Below are positions 33,872 through 36,233 of a stretch of DNA of 36,233 nucleotides, piece after piece. Numbering within the stretch: position 1 is the stretch's first letter; every line of letters begins with the position of its first letter. The notes under the pieces are model-generated. The model saw only the letters and a program-made list of their open reading frames with translations. It made no database searches and was not told the origin of the DNA. A program made the position numbers and the translations under genes. This DNA is from Verrucomicrobiales bacterium (GTDB taxonomy: Bacteria > Verrucomicrobiota > Verrucomicrobiia > Limisphaerales > UBA11320): positions 1 to 36,233 of the forward strand of contig JAEUHE010000079.1 of the NCBI GenBank assembly GCA_016793885.1, in the 5' to 3' direction.

Positions 33872-36070
33872 GTGACGCCCATCATCACCACTATCGCCCA
33901 GGACCAACCCAGCTCACCCCGCAGGCTCCGCCCCGGGATCCCTCGCTCGGCCTGGTGGCTTCGTCCCCTCACCGGCGCTATAGGGCTGCTGCTGCTGCTG
34001 ATCTTTCGGGTTTCGGCCGCCGAGGTGCGGTTTGACATGTTCTTGGGCTACGACAACGTGGTGCCCGAGTTCTCATGGTTCCCAGTCACGTTCGAAATTC
34101 AGAACGATGGTCCCACCTTCATCGGGCGGGTGGAGGTCGCGGAAGGCAGCTTCGGTCAGAAGCTGCGACGCAGCTTCACGACCGAACTGCCAACGGGAAC
34201 CCTGAAGCGGTTCACCATTCCCATGTTCAAGACGGAGGCCTACCAGCGAGAGTGGACGGCTCGATTGGTGAACGAACAGGGCAAGGAAATAGCCAACACC
34301 TCCAGGCAAATGCGCCGCCGGGTTCATTGGCGGGGATTGACTATCGGGGCGCTGGCCCGGAACCAAACCCAGGCTCCATCGGTCCCCGTGATCGCCTCGA
34401 TGGATCAGGATTCGCAGCCGGCGGTCAGCCGAATGATTCCCGACCTACTCCCGGACAACCCGCTGGTGTGGGAGGGCTTAAGCGTGTTGTATCTGAACTC
34501 AGAGCGAGCGTTGGCGCTCAAGGCCCCCCAGGTCAACGCGCTGGTGGCCTGGCTCTGGGGAGGCGGCCATCTCATCGTGAATCTGGAACAGGCAGGCGAC
34601 CTCAGCGGAGCCCCGTGGCTGCGTCGCTTGCTCCCGGCGGTCCCCGGCCCCACCGAGTCCATCGCCGCAGCGGCCGCCTTGCATCGGTTCTCCCTCAAGG
34701 ATTGGGCGCCGTTTACCCAACGACGCAATCCGGCGGCGGGTCCCGCCGAAGGCGAGACGGCACATCCCTCCGACCTAACCGAGGACGAGAACTTCGCCAG
34801 CGCCGCACTGCCCATCATGACCCTGAATCCGGGAGCCTCAACCGTGGTTCTCGAGCACGGTGGGAAGCCTCTGGTGATTTCCTCGCCGCGCGGCCGAGGA
34901 AAGATCACCCTGCTGGCGTTTAACGCGGAACGTGAACCCTTCCAAAGCTGGGCTCACCGTCCCTGGTTCTGGGGCTCGCTCTGCGGCATGCGGGAACAAC
35001 TGCGTGACTTCAAGCCCTCCTACACCTACCGATCTACCGACGGACTCATGGGGGCGGTGGTGGACAGCACCCAGATTCGGAAACTGCCGGTCGGATGGCT
35101 GCTGCTGCTGTTGGTTGCCTACCTGGTGGTCATCGGGCCTTTCGATCGCTGGTGGCTCAAGCGGATCAACCGGGAGATGCTCACCTGGATCACCTTCCCC
35201 TGCTATGTGGTGGGGTTCTCCTTCCTGATCTATCTGATTGGATACCGCCTCCGGGCCGGGGAAACGGAATGGAACGAGTTTCAGATCATCGACCTGATAC
35301 CCTTTGGAGAGCAGGCGCATTGGCGGACGCGAAGTTTTGGCTCCGTGTATTCCCCCTCCAATCGGCGCTTCGACTTCGCCAGCGAGCAACCCTTCGCCTC
35401 CTTCCGATCCGAGGCCAATCCGCAAGGGGCTCAGGACTCTTCTCGGGGAGCCATCGACCAGACCGGGTATCAATTCAAGGCCAGCGTGCCGGTGCCGGTG
35501 TGGACCAGCCAGCTGTTCGTGCACGACAGCATGTCCACCAATGTTCCGCCCATCGAGGCTACCTTTGATGCGGCGGCGCAGCGGTTGACATTGAACAACC
35601 AACTTGGCCGCGCCATCACCTCAGCCTACTTGGTTCACCGAGGCCAAGTCTACGAGGTCAAGAACTTGGCCCCCGGAACCACCACCACCCCGATCAGTGG
35701 GATGACCTTCCTCCACGGCGTCGACGACTTTGTTCGCAGCAACCAGGGAATCATGCAGAACGCCGTGGACCAGCGCCGTCAGGCCTTTGGAGCGGACCGG
35801 AGTTCGCGCGTGCTCCATCCTCCCGAGATCGGCCTGTTCGCCAGCTTTAGCGGCCTCACGGTCGCCAATGGGGAATACGACAACAGCTCCTTTGCCACTA
35901 CCCCCGGCCTGGATGTCTCCCGGCGGTCGGAGGGCGGATCCGCCCTTCTGCTCGTCTGGGTGGACAAGCATGCCGGTGTTCCCGGATTCAATCGATTCGA
36001 CGCGATGCGCCGGAACGAAGCCACCTTATACCGGCTGATCCTTCCATCGAGCGCGGCCCCCCGACTCTGA
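33872..36070 (+). CDS. Large membrane protein of an ABC-2 type export locus
   Basis: 732 residues from a GTG at 33872. A hydrophobic segment (about 33-49, then 'SAAEVRFD') acts as signal peptide or anchor. A beta-rich extracytoplasmic domain ('WFPVTFEIQNDGPTFIGRVEV') and a part resembling the glutamine-amidotransferase-like fold of GldG-type proteins ('VNALVAWLWGGGHLIVNLEQ', 'RGRGKITLLAFNAEREPF') follow. Two membrane helices lie near 408-425 and 442-462, and a C-terminal soluble domain completes it. I do not recognise a named family with certainty. The next gene encodes an ABC ATPase with only 25 bases between, so this protein is probably an accessory part of that exporter. Confidence 0.7.
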   Translation: MTPIITTIAQDQPSSPRRLRPGIPRSAWWLRPLTGAIGLLLLLIFRVSAAEVRFDMFLGYDNVVPEFSWFPVTFEIQNDGPTFIGRVEVAEGSFGQKLRRSFTTELPTGTLKRFTIPMFKTEAYQREWTARLVNEQGKEIANTSRQMRRRVHWRGLTIGALARNQTQAPSVPVIASMDQDSQPAVSRMIPDLLPDNPLVWEGLSVLYLNSERALALKAPQVNALVAWLWGGGHLIVNLEQAGDLSGAPWLRRLLPAVPGPTESIAAAAALHRFSLKDWAPFTQRRNPAAGPAEGETAHPSDLTEDENFASAALPIMTLNPGASTVVLEHGGKPLVISSPRGRGKITLLAFNAEREPFQSWAHRPWFWGSLCGMREQLRDFKPSYTYRSTDGLMGAVVDSTQIRKLPVGWLLLLLVAYLVVIGPFDRWWLKRINREMLTWITFPCYVVGFSFLIYLIGYRLRAGETEWNEFQIIDLIPFGEQAHWRTRSFGSVYSPSNRRFDFASEQPFASFRSEANPQGAQDSSRGAIDQTGYQFKASVPVPVWTSQLFVHDSMSTNVPPIEATFDAAAQRLTLNNQLGRAITSAYLVHRGQVYEVKNLAPGTTTTPISGMTFLHGVDDFVRSNQGIMQNAVDQRRQAFGADRSSRVLHPPEIGLFASFSGLTVANGEYDNSSFATTPGLDVSRRSEGGSALLLVWVDKHAGVPGFNRFDAMRRNEATLYRLILPSSAAPRL

Positions 36071-36095
36071 CGCCTTCACTTCATCCCCATAAACC

Positions 36096-36233
36096 ATGTC
36101 CACTACTCCTCCATCCGCCCCTCCGGTTCCCGCGGTCCAGACCTCCGGATTGAGCCGGACCTATGGCAGCATGACGGCGCTCAGCGCCCTGGACCTCGTG
36201 GTGCAGCGCGGGGACCTCTTCGGGTTCATCGGA
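36096..36233 (+). CDS. ABC transporter ATP-binding protein (partial, cut by window end)
   Basis: Only the first 46 codons are present. 'SGLSRTYGSMTALSALDLVVQRGDLFGFIG' is the N-terminal beta sheet of an ABC ATPase leading into Walker A, which lies just beyond the window. An 18-residue Pro/Ser-rich stretch precedes the domain. The pattern 'GDLFGFIG' is typical of ABC-2 type exporter ATPases. Confidence 0.85.
   Translation, partial: MSTTPPSAPPVPAVQTSGLSRTYGSMTALSALDLVVQRGDLFGFIG

Overview
The window (about 60% GC by eye) looks like chromosome from a free-living, aerobic, Gram-negative bacterium. The closest fit I can argue is Verrucomicrobiota or a related PVC lineage. This rests on protein style: a PQQ-type beta-propeller, a type B succinate dehydrogenase, DUF3592 membrane proteins, tandem SPFH proteins, and FtsX-type ABC modules, plus many short dispersed repeats between genes. 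It is an inference; there is no rRNA or other marker to settle it. I see no tRNA, rRNA, CRISPR array, prophage or intact transposase.

Layout. 1-501: repeat-rich leader. 502-6341: five co-directional genes: exported PQQ-like beta-propeller, HemN/HemW-like radical SAM enzyme, chorismate lyase-like protein, FAD-dependent halogenase-like flavoenzyme and GT4 glycosyltransferase. The cluster looks like the tailoring part of an aromatic or pigment pathway and lies between two near-identical 136-bp direct repeats. 6342-7041: repeat island. 7042-10587 (-): SWIM/SNF2 helicase. 10941-14367 (-): sdhC-sdhA-sdhB. 14490-16622 (-): large double-DUF3592 membrane protein. 16623-17409: non-coding element with perfect 33-bp inverted ends. 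17410-19306: LytS-type kinase and LytTR regulator. 19303-19631: two small CTAG-bounded palindromic elements. 19628-20449 (-): MscS channel. 20603-23398 (-): two uncharacterised membrane proteins. 23578-25083 (+): only the N-terminal half of CarB, followed by an intrinsic terminator. 25123-26705 (-): EEP-family phosphohydrolase and Nudix hydrolase. 26706-27247: inverted-repeat island. 27248-29134: two paralogous SPFH proteins and a small membrane protein. 29180-33713: MacA-like adaptor, ABC ATPase and two FtsX-type permeases. 33872-36233: large membrane protein and the start of an ABC-2 type ATPase gene cut by the window end.

How the genes work together. sdhCAB encodes one respiratory complex. 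The LytS/LytTR pair forms one signalling system. The adaptor-ATPase-permease-permease set forms one transporter, probably co-transcribed with the SPFH scaffold pair. The halogenase cluster probably makes or decorates a chorismate-derived aromatic, but no polyketide or fatty-acid synthase genes are in view.

Most notable: (i) the halogenase/chorismate-lyase/radical-SAM/GT cluster between direct repeats; (ii) a split CarB; (iii) heptanucleotide tracts directly after several stop codons that place TAG or TGA in all three frames, and CTAG-ended elements that supply the stop codons of two convergent genes; (iv) an uncharacterised His-rich two-gene membrane module.
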